Source: Tissierellia bacterium (GTDB lineage Bacteria > Bacillota > Clostridia > Tissierellales > Peptoniphilaceae). From it: DNA of 61,589 nt. Each line of letters starts with the position of its first letter. Position 1 is the stretch's first letter. Under the pieces are notes generated by a model that searched no databases, was not told the origin of the DNA, and saw nothing but the letters and a program-made list of their open reading frames with translations. This document shows, in pieces, positions 44,291-53,871 of this stretch. The stretch is taken from positions 1 to 61,589 of the forward strand of contig JAUNVC010000007.1 in NCBI GenBank assembly GCA_030537875.1, given 5' to 3'. The position numbers were made by a program, and so were the translations under genes.

Positions 44291-44980
44291 ATGGAAGAAA
44301 AGAGATATTTTCTAAATCCAGTGACGATTTTAGGGGTGATTTTTATATCCACCTTCGTTCTCTTTTTGGGAACGCCCGTATTGCAATATATGGTCACGGC
44401 CATTGCCTTTATCATTTTGGGAGGAGTCAATCCAAGGCAATGTATCAAATACTTGATCCTCTATATTGCCATGGGGGCTTTGCTCTACCTATGGCGGAGT
44501 TTGGATATATTTCAATATATGGGGATAGGATTTTTCTATCCCCTTGTCGTATTTATGTTCAAGGTCTGGGGTCTCATTGCCATGGCCCGCGCCATTGGTT
44601 CCTATACCTCCTCCGAACTGATGACGGCCTATCGAAACATAGGATTGAAGGAACAATTTTGTATCGCCATTGCCATCTTCTTTCGATTTGTTCCCGAATT
44701 TAAACATCGTATGGGGGAAATACGAGAGGCGGCCAAAATCAGAAATCTAGGGATGAATCTTCTCCATCCCGTGAGGTCCTTCGAAATTTTCTTGGTGCCT
44801 ATGATATTTAAGGGATTGGCCATCAGCGATATTATTACGGCCTCCATCATCACCAAGGGGATTGAATACCCTTGCAAAAAAACGGCCTATCGTAACATTC
44901 GCTTTGCATACACCGATGGAATTCTCTTGGGGTCCATTGGTATTCTCTTGGGGGTGGCCCTATGGCAAAAAATAGTATAG
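44291..44980 (+). CDS. ecfT: ECF transporter transmembrane protein EcfT
   Basis: A 229-residue membrane scaffold protein. The cytosolic coupling helices carry the paired short motifs (AAKIRNLGMN and the ARAIGSY region) that bind the ATPases. It lies between the S component and the EcfA gene, which it overlaps by 19 bases. The ribosome binding site is weak (TTAGG). Confidence 0.85.
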   Translation: MEEKRYFLNPVTILGVIFISTFVLFLGTPVLQYMVTAIAFIILGGVNPRQCIKYLILYIAMGALLYLWRSLDIFQYMGIGFFYPLVVFMFKVWGLIAMARAIGSYTSSELMTAYRNIGLKEQFCIAIAIFFRFVPEFKHRMGEIREAAKIRNLGMNLLHPVRSFEIFLVPMIFKGLAISDIITASIITKGIEYPCKKTAYRNIRFAYTDGILLGSIGILLGVALWQKIV

Positions 44981-46410
44981 AACTGAGTATCCAATCCTTT
45001 TCCTATCACGGAACGCCCCAATTAAAAGACATCCAATTGGAGGTTAAAGCCGGTGAATGTATTGTACTCACAGGACTTTCTGGCTGCGGTAAAACCACAC
45101 TCCTTCGAGCCATCAATGGATTGATACCGGATTTTTATGAGGGAGAATTTAAGGGACAGGTAAAGATCTTGGGAAAAGACATAAGAGAGTACGAAAAAGG
45201 GGAATTGGCCAAGTATATGGGAAATGTGTTCCAAAATCCCAAAGATCAATTCTTTTCCACCATAGCTGAAGATGAAGTGGCCTTGGTAGGAGAAAATCTG
45301 GGCATGGAAAGAGAACGGTTAAAATGTCGAGTGAAAGAAGTCATGGAAGAGATGGATATAGGAAAGCTCAAAGACAAATCCGTCTTTGAGATGTCGGGAG
45401 GAGAGCGGCAGAAAGTGGCCATCGCCACCACCATGGTCTATGATACGGAGATTATTTTATTGGACGAACCCTCGGCAAGCCTGGACTATTTTGCCACCTT
45501 GGAATTGAAAGACACTTTGAAAAAGTTAAAAGCCATGGGAAAAACCATCATCGTTGCAGAGCATCGCCTCTTTTATCTAAAGGAACTATGGGATCGGCTC
45601 GTCATCATGGAAAATCAAACCATTGGCCATATCTTGACCCGGGAGGAATTGACCGAAGAGATGAGAATATCCCACCAACTTCGCTGCTTCGACGAAAACA
45701 AACTACAATCGGAACGACCGCCAGCAACGGGGAAGGAAAGGCTAAGGGTCCATGGACTCCAAATCCAGAGGAAAGGCAAGGTACTCATGGAATCTATGGA
45801 TTTTTCCTTGGCAGAAGGCGAGTGCATGGGCATCATCGGTGGCAATGGGGTGGGAAAATCCACCATGGCCAAACAGCTTTCGGGCCTCTTGCCCATTAAA
45901 AAAGGCAGCGTAAGCTATGGTAGACATAAGAAAAAACGTCTCAAAAACACCTATTATGTGCTACAAGATGCCGATTCTCAATTATTCTCTGATACGGTGG
46001 AAAATGAATTGATTCCAAAGAGCAAACGAAAGGACAGGGACTACTTGGACAGGGTGAAAACCTATCTCATAGAAGGAAACCTATGGGAGAAACGATTGGA
46101 TCATCCCCAGGAAATGTCCTCCGGAGAAAAGCAGAGGTTGGCACTTTTGACCGCCTTGGTGGAGAAACGTTCCCTACTCATCCTCGACGAGCCTACCAGT
46201 GGACTTGATTTCAAGCGGATGGATTTGGTGGCAAAATTGATTCAAGATGCATCGAAGGAGGTTCCTATTCTCATCATCACCCATGACACCGAACTTCTGT
46301 TCAAAGCCTGCAATACGGTTTTGATGATGGGAAATGAGGACTACAAAAAAATACCCATTCAAGGGAATGAAGACAGGATTATGGAATTTTTAAATCATCA
46401 GAGAGCCTAG
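44962..46410 (+). CDS. Double ATP-binding protein EcfA (A1-A2 fusion)
   Basis: A 482-residue protein with two complete ABC ATPase domains: first Walker A GLSGCGKTTLL, signature EMSGGERQKVAIA, Walker B ILLDEPSASLD; second Walker A GGNGVGKSTMAK, signature EMSSGEKQRLALL, Walker B LLILDEPTSGLD. It would power the ECF complex as an internal dimer. The stop codon sits in the loop of the terminator. Related to YkoD/CbiO-type duplicated ATPases. Confidence 0.9.
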   Translation: MAKNSIELSIQSFSYHGTPQLKDIQLEVKAGECIVLTGLSGCGKTTLLRAINGLIPDFYEGEFKGQVKILGKDIREYEKGELAKYMGNVFQNPKDQFFSTIAEDEVALVGENLGMERERLKCRVKEVMEEMDIGKLKDKSVFEMSGGERQKVAIATTMVYDTEIILLDEPSASLDYFATLELKDTLKKLKAMGKTIIVAEHRLFYLKELWDRLVIMENQTIGHILTREELTEEMRISHQLRCFDENKLQSERPPATGKERLRVHGLQIQRKGKVLMESMDFSLAEGECMGIIGGNGVGKSTMAKQLSGLLPIKKGSVSYGRHKKKRLKNTYYVLQDADSQLFSDTVENELIPKSKRKDRDYLDRVKTYLIEGNLWEKRLDHPQEMSSGEKQRLALLTALVEKRSLLILDEPTSGLDFKRMDLVAKLIQDASKEVPILIITHDTELLFKACNTVLMMGNEDYKKIPIQGNEDRIMEFLNHQRA

Positions 46411-46426
46411 CTTTCTGATGATTTTT
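46392..46426 (+). terminator. Terminator overlapping the ecfA stop
   Basis: AAATCATCAGA (46392-46402) pairs with TCTGATGATTT (46414-46424) ending in a T-run; the TAG stop is inside the loop, so translation reaches into the hairpin. Confidence 0.75.
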
Positions 46427-46557
46427 TGCAGCATCTTTTGTAGAAATATGGAAAAGGATACAACCCCATCCGTTGCACGAAACTGAACCAACGAAAGGGG
46501 GGAGTTAAAATTAAAGATGAAACATGGAGAGGCAGGAAAGAATAAATAGAAAGATAT
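46427..46557. other. Intergenic stretch, no gene
   Basis: Between two terminators. No convincing reading frame, RNA gene or promoter was seen here; a GGGGGG run occurs near 46500. Confidence 0.5.
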
Positions 46558-46582
46558 AAAAAGGGGGAAGCCCCTTTTTTAT
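46558..46582 (+). terminator. Second terminator before the anchored protein
   Basis: AAAAAGGGG-GAAG-CCCCTTTTT with a T-rich tail, a strong intrinsic terminator not adjacent to any gene end; it may end a readthrough or a short unseen transcript. Confidence 0.75.
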
Positions 46583-46611
46583 TGAAATCAACCTATCAAA
46601 AATGATATACT
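46582..46611 (+). promoter_or_regulatory. Promoter of the anchored protein gene
   Basis: TTGAAA (46582-46587), 18-base spacer and TATACT (46606-46611) preceded by TGA (extended -10). Confidence 0.7.
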
Positions 46612-46637
46612 CAAAGAAAGAGGGAAAGGAGCTTCAA

Positions 46638-48095
46638 ATGAAAAAACAACATTGGATGATTGGAATTGTCATAACCTTGGTGTTGGGACTTTTCTTTTAT
46701 ATATTTTTACAGAAGAGAAAAGATGCACCATTGCCGGTGATACGAGAAACTCTTTGTCCATCCTTTGATGCATCGGACACAACCCAATTGGTTCATCATG
46801 CGGATACTTATTTTATCGGAAAGATTTTGGAAGAAAAAGAAACCGTACAATATGAAGATGGCCCTTACACGGTCTATGAAGTGGAGGTTATTGAAACCTT
46901 CAAAGGGAAGGCGAAAAAAGGTAGCAGCCTATTGGTGGAAGTTTTTGGAGGAGTATCTGCCGATGGGAAAAATATAATTCTAAATGGCGAAGGAAATCTT
47001 CCTGAGAAGAATAAATTTTATGTCTTTGCCTTGGAAAGAAGGGAGCTTGGCTCTTTGGTGGCGACCTATCCCGAAAGCATAGAGGAACTTCCTATCACTG
47101 ACGAAAGAGAGCTAACCACAGAACTTCTTGACAAATATAAAAAACACGTACAGATTCAAAAACCCATGGTGATGGACTTGGATATCATTGCGGAAAATGC
47201 TTTGGACCAAATCATAAGAGAAACGGAAAGACGATTTGGAAGCATCTACACTTTTGACAAGTATTCCTATGGCTATGACTTGAAGAAAATCGATGGTGTG
47301 GACTATCTTCTTATGGAAGTGAGCACAGATATGACTTTGATGCAGCCTGTGGAAGAGTCTCCCTATGTACAGGGAATGCGAAACGAATTGGAACGGGTCA
47401 TGTCTCAGGAGAAAAAAGAAGAACTGTCTAAGGAAGTCGATGCCTATGTGGAAGAAATGAGTCCCTATTATATGCAGCCCAATCGGATGACCTTCCCCTA
47501 TGCCGTCAAGGTACCGACCAGTTCCAAAAAAAAATTGGATATCTATAGTTGGAATGAGGATTCGGATCAGCCCATTGGAATGCCCATTGCAGATTTACCC
47601 TCGGCTCCAGGATACGGAGAAGCCTACGTCGATGGAAGAAATGCTATCTATAGAAAAACGGAGGAACAAAGACAAGATACAAGGGAATTCAAGGCGCTGC
47701 TCTTAGGCATAGAAGGCAAGGATCTCCATCTTCAAGAGATTGTATTTTTGAGATGGGGGTTGGATGCCGACGGAGAAGAGATTGCAAAAAGGGATTTACG
47801 AAAAGAACATTTCCCCAGTTATGTCTACAGTGAATATCCCACAGATAACATCCATGTGGTCAAGGTGACAGAAAAAACCAAGTACCGATTCTATGACATG
47901 AATCTCCAATTTACCCAAGGTTCACCAGACCGAAGATATGTGACCCATAGCTTTGATGAATTTCAATCCTTTATGAAAGATAGGTTGGAAGAAACCATGG
48001 AGCCCACCTCCAAACCACGCACTCCCATCTTCCATATTATCCTCAATAGGGAAGGCACAGAAGTCCTCTTTATCGATGAAGAATTTGTCAATTAA
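46638..48095 (+). CDS. Membrane-anchored extracytoplasmic protein of unknown function
   Basis: A 485-residue protein with one N-terminal membrane helix (WMIGIVITLVLGLFFYIFL, residues 5-23) and a large outside domain. The first 100 outer residues (DTYFIGKILEEKETVQYEDG, VYEVEVIETFKGKAKKGS) have a beta-barrel/OB-like repeat pattern seen in several secreted Bacillota proteins. The rest, rich in Asp, Glu and Tyr, is not recognised. ATG 46638 follows AAAGGAGC; the frame from 46602 covers the promoter. No anchor motif at the C-terminus. Confidence 0.7.
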   Translation: MKKQHWMIGIVITLVLGLFFYIFLQKRKDAPLPVIRETLCPSFDASDTTQLVHHADTYFIGKILEEKETVQYEDGPYTVYEVEVIETFKGKAKKGSSLLVEVFGGVSADGKNIILNGEGNLPEKNKFYVFALERRELGSLVATYPESIEELPITDERELTTELLDKYKKHVQIQKPMVMDLDIIAENALDQIIRETERRFGSIYTFDKYSYGYDLKKIDGVDYLLMEVSTDMTLMQPVEESPYVQGMRNELERVMSQEKKEELSKEVDAYVEEMSPYYMQPNRMTFPYAVKVPTSSKKKLDIYSWNEDSDQPIGMPIADLPSAPGYGEAYVDGRNAIYRKTEEQRQDTREFKALLLGIEGKDLHLQEIVFLRWGLDADGEEIAKRDLRKEHFPSYVYSEYPTDNIHVVKVTEKTKYRFYDMNLQFTQGSPDRRYVTHSFDEFQSFMKDRLEETMEPTSKPRTPIFHIILNREGTEVLFIDEEFVN

Positions 48096-48100
48096 GAATA

Positions 48101-48136
48101 AAACTCCAAAGATCCTCATGGATGTTGGAGTTTTTT
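48101..48136 (+). terminator. Intrinsic terminator after the anchored protein gene
   Basis: AAACTCCAA (48101-48109) pairs with TTGGAGTTT (48125-48133), T-run follows. Confidence 0.85.
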
Positions 48137-48231
48137 ATTGGAGAAATTATGAAAACTTTGTAACAATCTGATTTAAAACAGATGGTGGGGGTAAAAGTAG
48201 TTTCAAGGAAAAGTAGGGTAGGAGGTTGCTT

Positions 48232-49956
48232 TTGCAGTACATAGTCACAAAAAAAGGAAAAAAATTCATTGTATTCCATGTAGTTTCTTCCATTTTACTT
48301 GGTGCCATTCCCCTTCTTCTAATCCCCCTTCGGAAGGTTTTGGTGGACAGGGGTTTGGAGGGAGAGTTTCACCGAGTCATGCAAGGGTTGGGTCTTTATG
48401 CCACCCTTCTTTTGTTGATGAAGTTGGTGGAATTGCTCCATGGGAAAAAGAAGGGAGACTATTGTTTGGCCCGTAAGACAGAACTTGATGGAAGGGTTCT
48501 TCGAAAATTTTCAGAAGTATCCTATGGACAGGTGGAATATCCAAGGAACCGTCAAGCCTACGACCGGGCTTTGGCTGCCACAGAGGTGCCAGAACAATGG
48601 TTGGATGCCCTATTTCAAACCCTTCGTTTTGGAGTGAAAAGCGGGGGAATTCTCCTAGTGTTCGCCTGGGCCGATGGCTTTACCGCTCTCTTATTTGTGG
48701 TCCTATTGGGCTTAGGGTTTTGGGTGGAAAGAAAAAATACCAAGTTCACCGGCGGTATTTGGAAGAAATATCGAGAGAACATGCGGAGGGCCAATTATTT
48801 TTCCGAAGTTCTTCTGGGGAAAGACTATCAGGGGGAAAGAAAAATATTCCAAAGCTTTTCTTTTTTTCAGAGGTTCTTTGAAGGAGAATACCAAGGGGCA
48901 GCTCGGGAAAACGACAGTCTAGGTAGGAAAAGATTGTGGATGGATAGCGGCAGGAAAATCCTTTCCGTCGCTTTGTGGATGGTCTTTATGTTTCGAATGG
49001 TACCGAGGATTGGAGAGGGAGCCATGACCATGGGACTTTTTGCTACCCTTTTTTATTCTCTCTTGGATCTGTTGCAGTCGGGAGACCTTTTTCTTGCCAA
49101 TCTTTATGAGGTTGGCATGGCCAAGGAAAAGATTTTGGATATGGAGACCTTTCTTGCCATGGAGGAAGAAAAAATCCATGGAGAGGAAGAATTGGAGGGA
49201 ATTTCCACCATCGAATTTCGAAATGTTCATTTTACATACCCAAACACAGATCGGGAGATTCTAAAGGGAATCAGTTTTACTCTTTCCATGGATGGGGGAG
49301 GAGATTATGCGCTCATTGGTGAAAATGGATCCGGGAAGTCCACCCTCACCAAACTGTTGGCTGGCCTCTACGCTCCCACCAAGGGGGAGATTCTCATCAA
49401 TGGAAAAGAGATGCAAAGATATAGTGCAGAAAGTTTGGAGAAGCATATCGGATATGTGGCTCAAACTAGCTATGCATATCCTGGAACGGGGAGAGAAAGT
49501 CTTTTCCTCGGGGGAGAAGAAAGAAATATCCCGGAGGAACTTTCTCCCCTGGCCATGGAAGACCTATGGGCAAGTCTTCCCCAAGGGATGGAAACGGAGC
49601 TAGGGATTTTAAGCCAAGATGGTGTAGGACTTTCCGGCGGACAATGGCAAAAAATATCCATTGCCCGTGCCCTGCTCAAGGAAAGAGATCTGTACATTTT
49701 GGATGAACCCAACGCAGCGTCGGATCCCTTGTTGGAAGCAGAACTATACAAGGTCTATCGAGACTTTTTGAAGGATAAACTGTCCCTCATGATCTCCCAT
49801 CGATTGGGGGCCACCCGAAACTTTGGGTGTATCCTAGTTCTTGAAGAGGGACGTCTACGGTCCATGGGAAGCCATGAAGAATTGATACAAAAGGATCCAA
49901 CCTATCAAGAACTCTACGAAACCCAACGTTCCCTATACGACGGGAGGGCATCATGA
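48232..49956 (+). CDS. ABC transporter permease-ATPase, subunit A
   Basis: A 574-residue half-transporter. Six membrane helices then ATPase: Walker A GENGSGKSTLTK, signature LSGGQWQKISIAR, Walker B LYILDEPNAASDP, H-loop ISHRLG. The start is TTG 48232, six bases after AGGAGG; TTG 48226 overlaps that site and cannot use it. It overlaps the following gene by 4 bases, so a heterodimeric exporter is likely. The substrate is not indicated by neighbours. Confidence 0.85.
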   Translation: MQYIVTKKGKKFIVFHVVSSILLGAIPLLLIPLRKVLVDRGLEGEFHRVMQGLGLYATLLLLMKLVELLHGKKKGDYCLARKTELDGRVLRKFSEVSYGQVEYPRNRQAYDRALAATEVPEQWLDALFQTLRFGVKSGGILLVFAWADGFTALLFVVLLGLGFWVERKNTKFTGGIWKKYRENMRRANYFSEVLLGKDYQGERKIFQSFSFFQRFFEGEYQGAARENDSLGRKRLWMDSGRKILSVALWMVFMFRMVPRIGEGAMTMGLFATLFYSLLDLLQSGDLFLANLYEVGMAKEKILDMETFLAMEEEKIHGEEELEGISTIEFRNVHFTYPNTDREILKGISFTLSMDGGGDYALIGENGSGKSTLTKLLAGLYAPTKGEILINGKEMQRYSAESLEKHIGYVAQTSYAYPGTGRESLFLGGEERNIPEELSPLAMEDLWASLPQGMETELGILSQDGVGLSGGQWQKISIARALLKERDLYILDEPNAASDPLLEAELYKVYRDFLKDKLSLMISHRLGATRNFGCILVLEEGRLRSMGSHEELIQKDPTYQELYETQRSLYDGRAS

Positions 49957-51668
49957 ATAAAAAATTCTACAAAGACAGTATAAAAATCATGGCAAAGACC
50001 ACACCATGGGAGTTTGGTTTTCTTTGCCTGTGGAATACCCTTCGATTGCTCGTGCCTCTCCTTGGTATCTATGTGGGAGCCCTTCTCTTTGGAGAAGTGG
50101 AGGCCGTGGCAAAAGGAGGAGTCTTCCATAGAGAAAAAATATATGTCTATGCACTCTATCTTTTGCTGGCTTCGGCCTATACCATCTATTATGGTAGATA
50201 TCACTCCGCTTTTCGTGCCATTCCAAGGCTAGAGTTGCGACTGCGAAAGGAATTGCAAGCCAAGGTCAACGACATTTCCAACCATACTTTGGAAGATCCC
50301 ATGATTCATCGGAGCTTGCAAGGGGCGGTTTTTGCTAGCACCAATATCTATCGCTTGGTGCAAAGCACCATGGATCTGTTCTTTGTGATTCTATCGGCCC
50401 TCTTAACAGGAACGGTCATTTCTTTGGTCCATCCTCTCTATCTTTTCCTGTTGTTACTGGGACTTTTCCCCATGGTACTGGAAATTCACTTACAAAATAC
50501 CCTTAAAAAACGGAGCCGAGATGCCCTCGTCCAATGGAATCGAGAAGAGAAGGCCTATGAAAAAGCCCTCCATGGTCGAGAGGCCGCCATGGAAACAAGA
50601 CTCATCGGAGCAAGAAATTTCTATGAAGAAAAATATTTTTCTTCCCGCCAGCAAAAACATGATCGACTGCAAAAGGACAGGAATCTTCTTCTTCGATGGA
50701 AACTATTTCTTCTTCCCATGACCATCCTTGGAGAAATAGGTGCCTATGGATTGAGTGCACTCCTTTTAGCCAAAGGTGTCATCGGATTTGAAGTTTTCGG
50801 AGCGGGGCTCGCTGCCTTCATGGCTATGCAAGCCATGACCAGAGAAGTTTTTAGCCTTTGGGGATATGCCAATCAATTCAATCATATGGTGGAGCCCTAT
50901 TTTACCTTTATGTCCAGGGAGGATAGGAGAGGGGAAAGGGAATTTTCCCCAGGAGCCATCCGATTGGAAGGGGTTTCCTTCCGTTATCCCACAGGAAAGG
51001 ACTGGGCGGTGGAAGATGTGGATTTTCAGATCCAACCCGGAGAAGTGATCGCCATTGTGGGAGAGAATGGTTCTGGGAAAACCACCCTCACCAAACTCAT
51101 CACAGGAGAATATGTACCAACCAAGGGAAGAGTCTTCCACGGAACCAAAACCAGTGGGGAAATCTCAGAGGAGGTTTTGTACAACCATTGCTCCAGTGTG
51201 CTCCAAAAATTCATGGGCTATGCTCTTACCTTTAAAGAAAATATCTTCTTTGGTAGGGAAGGGGATGCAGAAGCCTTGCGATGTCGACTCCTACCCCAAA
51301 GGGAAGATATCAAAGAAGATACTCTCCTGGGGAAAGAATTTGGAGGAATGGAACTTTCCGGTGGTCAGTGGCAGAGAATTGCCATCGCCCGTGGCATTGG
51401 AAAGGGAGGAACACTCCTTCTTCTTGACGAACCCACCAGTGCTATTGATCCCATCCATGAAATGGAACTGTTGCATCTATTCCAAGAAGAAATTGGTGGA
51501 AAGACCGCCGTTCTTGTGACCCATCGCATGGGGATGATCTCCTTGGCCGACCGTATTTTGGTCATGGAAAAGGGAAGAATTGTGGAAGAAGGAAGCCATG
51601 AGGACCTCATGAAAAAAGAAGGAATTTATTCTACCATGTATCGTGCCCAGGCTGATTTATTTGACTAA
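49953..51668 (+). CDS. ABC transporter permease-ATPase, subunit B
   Basis: A 571-residue partner of the previous gene. Walker A GENGSGKTTLTK, signature LSGGQWQRIAIAR, Walker B LLLLDEPTSAIDP and H-loop VTHRMG are all canonical. The signature tryptophan (GGQWQ) is shared with the partner, as in several peptide or lipid exporters. ATGA overlap with subunit A. Confidence 0.85.
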   Translation: MNKKFYKDSIKIMAKTTPWEFGFLCLWNTLRLLVPLLGIYVGALLFGEVEAVAKGGVFHREKIYVYALYLLLASAYTIYYGRYHSAFRAIPRLELRLRKELQAKVNDISNHTLEDPMIHRSLQGAVFASTNIYRLVQSTMDLFFVILSALLTGTVISLVHPLYLFLLLLGLFPMVLEIHLQNTLKKRSRDALVQWNREEKAYEKALHGREAAMETRLIGARNFYEEKYFSSRQQKHDRLQKDRNLLLRWKLFLLPMTILGEIGAYGLSALLLAKGVIGFEVFGAGLAAFMAMQAMTREVFSLWGYANQFNHMVEPYFTFMSREDRRGEREFSPGAIRLEGVSFRYPTGKDWAVEDVDFQIQPGEVIAIVGENGSGKTTLTKLITGEYVPTKGRVFHGTKTSGEISEEVLYNHCSSVLQKFMGYALTFKENIFFGREGDAEALRCRLLPQREDIKEDTLLGKEFGGMELSGGQWQRIAIARGIGKGGTLLLLDEPTSAIDPIHEMELLHLFQEEIGGKTAVLVTHRMGMISLADRILVMEKGRIVEEGSHEDLMKKEGIYSTMYRAQADLFD

Positions 51669-51686
51669 GAATAGGGTCTAGTTTAG

Positions 51687-51714
51687 AAGGGGTGAGGTTC
51701 ACCCTTTCTTTTTT
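51687..51714 (+). terminator. Intrinsic terminator of the ABC pair
   Basis: AAGGGGTGA-GGT-TCACCCTTT (one G-U pair), followed by CTTTTTT. Confidence 0.8.
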
Positions 51715-51746
51715 GGGTATCAATGAATATAGAATTGAGGTATGGT

Positions 51747-52292
51747 ATGAAATTAGAAACAAAGCGGCTCATCTTGCGCCCATGGAAATTGGAAGATGCA
51801 GAATATCTATATATGTATGCCAAAGAACCGGAGGTGGGTCCATCGGCCGGATGGCCGCCCCATCAATCGGTGGAAGAAAGTCGAGAGATTATTGAAAAAA
51901 TTTTATCGGCGGAATACACTTTTGCCCTGGTATGCAAGGAAACAAACCACCCCATTGGGAGCATGGGACTCAGCATGAAAAGTGATTTGGTGGAAAAAGA
52001 TGGCGAGGCAGAAGTGGGGTATTGGATTGGAGTTCCCTTTTGGGGACAGGGTCTTGTCACCGAGGCTTTGGAAGAAGTTTTGCGCTATGCATTTGAAGAT
52101 TTGATGCTGGATAAGGTATGGGTCTCTTGTTTTGTAGAAAACCATGGGAGCAAGAGAGTGCAGGAAAAGTGTGGGTTCACTCTCCAATACAAGTGCCGGG
52201 ATAAGTATCTACCACTATTGGATGTGACCAGAGAGAGTTATATAAGTAGTATTGGCAAGGAAGAATGGGTACAAAGGAGAAAAAAGAAATGA
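51747..52292 (+). CDS. GNAT family N-acetyltransferase (RimJ/RimL-like)
   Basis: A 181-residue acetyltransferase; KLETKRLILRPWKLEDAEYL at the start and the acetyl-CoA loop IGVPFWGQGLVTEAL are typical of the RimJ/RimL group that acylates protein N-termini or small molecules. ATG 51747, six bases after GAGG; the in-frame ATG 51723 is an alternative. First of three overlapping genes. Confidence 0.88.
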   Translation: MKLETKRLILRPWKLEDAEYLYMYAKEPEVGPSAGWPPHQSVEESREIIEKILSAEYTFALVCKETNHPIGSMGLSMKSDLVEKDGEAEVGYWIGVPFWGQGLVTEALEEVLRYAFEDLMLDKVWVSCFVENHGSKRVQEKCGFTLQYKCRDKYLPLLDVTRESYISSIGKEEWVQRRKKK

Positions 52293-53059
52293 ATCGAGCC
52301 ACAGAAGAACAATTATTGACCACCATTAAGGAGAGGATGAAAAGAAGCCACTCCCCTTGGAAAGAAGAGGGAGTCTTTCTTTTTTATGATATGGGAGTGG
52401 AAGAAAAAGATACCCATTTGAGGGGCATCACCCTTCGCTCCGTAGATGTCACCGAGGATGGGAAAAATCGTCTGGATACTCTATTGCAAGAGCTGGAAGA
52501 AGATCGGAGGAAGATTTGGAACATACGAATTCCCTTGGGGATTCTCCCCCAATGGAGAGAGTTTTTTGAAACTCGCGGCTATCATGTGACGGAAGAGGAA
52601 GGCTATCCTGCCATGGAACGCAGAGAAGAGATTTGTTGGGAGCCCAAGTTTGAAGTCCAGTGGGCGAAGGAGGAGGAAGATTTTCTCCGATGTGGACCAG
52701 TCCTAGGAGAAGCCTTTTCCCTCTCCCAGGAGACAGCAAAGAAAGTTCTCGCCGTCTTGAAGGAAGGTGAGCTAGCCTTTATTGCTGATGACAAAGGAAA
52801 GGTCCTATCCTGTGGTATTCTCACAAAGGATGAGGCGACCCAATATGCAGGGCTCTATTATATCTCCACCGATACAAACCATCGGGGCAAGGGATTGGCC
52901 AAGGATTTGGTCGCAGCCATGACCAACGAGGCTCTTCAAAAGGGGGCGAAGAATGTCATCCTCCAAGCTTCCGATTTGGGGAAATTTGTCTATGACCGTT
53001 TGGGATATGTGGAAGTGGGAAGGTACACCAGTTTTTCCAACGAAGAGGAGGACCAATGA
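52289..53059 (+). CDS. GNAT family N-acetyltransferase
   Basis: A 256-residue protein with the GNAT domain in the C-terminal half; acetyl-CoA motif ISTDTNHRGKGLAKDLVAAM and the final YDRLGYVEVGRYTSF are clear. The first 120 residues are unassigned. ATG 52289 overlaps the previous stop (ATGA); AAAGGAG lies nine bases upstream. ATG 52265 is a less likely start. Confidence 0.85.
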   Translation: MNRATEEQLLTTIKERMKRSHSPWKEEGVFLFYDMGVEEKDTHLRGITLRSVDVTEDGKNRLDTLLQELEEDRRKIWNIRIPLGILPQWREFFETRGYHVTEEEGYPAMERREEICWEPKFEVQWAKEEEDFLRCGPVLGEAFSLSQETAKKVLAVLKEGELAFIADDKGKVLSCGILTKDEATQYAGLYYISTDTNHRGKGLAKDLVAAMTNEALQKGAKNVILQASDLGKFVYDRLGYVEVGRYTSFSNEEEDQ

Positions 53060-53730
53060 TAGAAGCGCTGAAAGCATTGCAAGATTTGGGATATAAGAGC
53101 TTTACCGAAGGATTGATACCCACCTTGGATAAGGAAAGGATTCTTGGAGTACGGATGCCTGCCATACGAAGCCTTGGCAAGTCTATGATGAAAGAAGAAC
53201 CTGAAAAGGTCTATGCATTCTTACAAAATCTACCCCATGGAACCTATGATGAAAACCAACTCCATGCCGTCTTCATCAATGAAGAAAGGGAGTATCAAAG
53301 GGCTCTAGATGCCTTATATTCTTTTCTTCCCCATGTGGACAATTGGGCTACCTGTGATGTTTTGTCGCCCAAGGTCTTTCAGAACCATCGTCAAGACCTC
53401 CTTCCCCATATCAGACAATGGATGGGAGATGAGAGGGAGTATGTCTGTCGCTTTGGGATCAAAATGTTGATGGAACACTTCCTTGGAGAACAGTATGATA
53501 AGAGCCTTCTATATGAAGTAGCCAACATCGATAGAGAAGACTATTATGTGAAGATGATGGTGGCGTGGTTTTTTAGTATGGTCCTCGTCCATCAGTACGA
53601 AGACGGTCTGGAAATCCTAAAAGAGGGACTGCTTTCCAAGTGGATCCACGATAAAACCATACAAAAGGCGGTGGAAAGTCGACGAATCCCAGCGGAGAGA
53701 AAAGAGGCATTGAGAGCGCTTCGAAAATAA
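53056..53730 (+). CDS. AlkD-like DNA alkylation repair protein
   Basis: A 224-residue all-helical HEAT-like protein of the DNA alkylation repair family, which excises 3- and 7-alkylpurines without base flipping. GVRMPAIRSLGKSM, NWATCDVLSPK and EYVCRFGIKMLMEHF match the conserved repeats; the central DNW-type segment (HVDNWATCD) holds the catalytic aspartate region. ATGA overlap with the acetyltransferase. Confidence 0.88.
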   Translation: MIEALKALQDLGYKSFTEGLIPTLDKERILGVRMPAIRSLGKSMMKEEPEKVYAFLQNLPHGTYDENQLHAVFINEEREYQRALDALYSFLPHVDNWATCDVLSPKVFQNHRQDLLPHIRQWMGDEREYVCRFGIKMLMEHFLGEQYDKSLLYEVANIDREDYYVKMMVAWFFSMVLVHQYEDGLEILKEGLLSKWIHDKTIQKAVESRRIPAERKEALRALRK

Positions 53731-53745
53731 AAGAAATATAGTATG

Positions 53746-53774
53746 GGATCTAGTGAAGATCCAATCGTTTTTTG
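53746..53774 (+). terminator. Probable terminator after the alkylation repair gene
   Basis: GGATCT-AGTGA-AGATCC followed by AATCGTTTTTTG; short stem. Confidence 0.5.
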
Positions 53775-53845
53775 AAAGGGCTTCTCCCACCAAGGGATTA
53801 TGGGTGATGAGGAGAGTTTTCCATCTATGTTACAGGACCGCTTTG

Positions 53846-53854
53846 TGGTATACT
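53846..53854 (+). promoter_or_regulatory. Extended -10 promoter of the glycine-rich protein
   Basis: TGG then TATACT (53849-53854), 18 bases before ATG 53872; no good -35. Confidence 0.5.
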
Positions 53855-53871
53855 ATATATGGAGGGATACT

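Noticed and set aside
46555-46582. Possible small RNA between ecfA and the anchored protein gene
   Set aside because: A strong terminator is present, but no promoter was found in the 130 bases before it.
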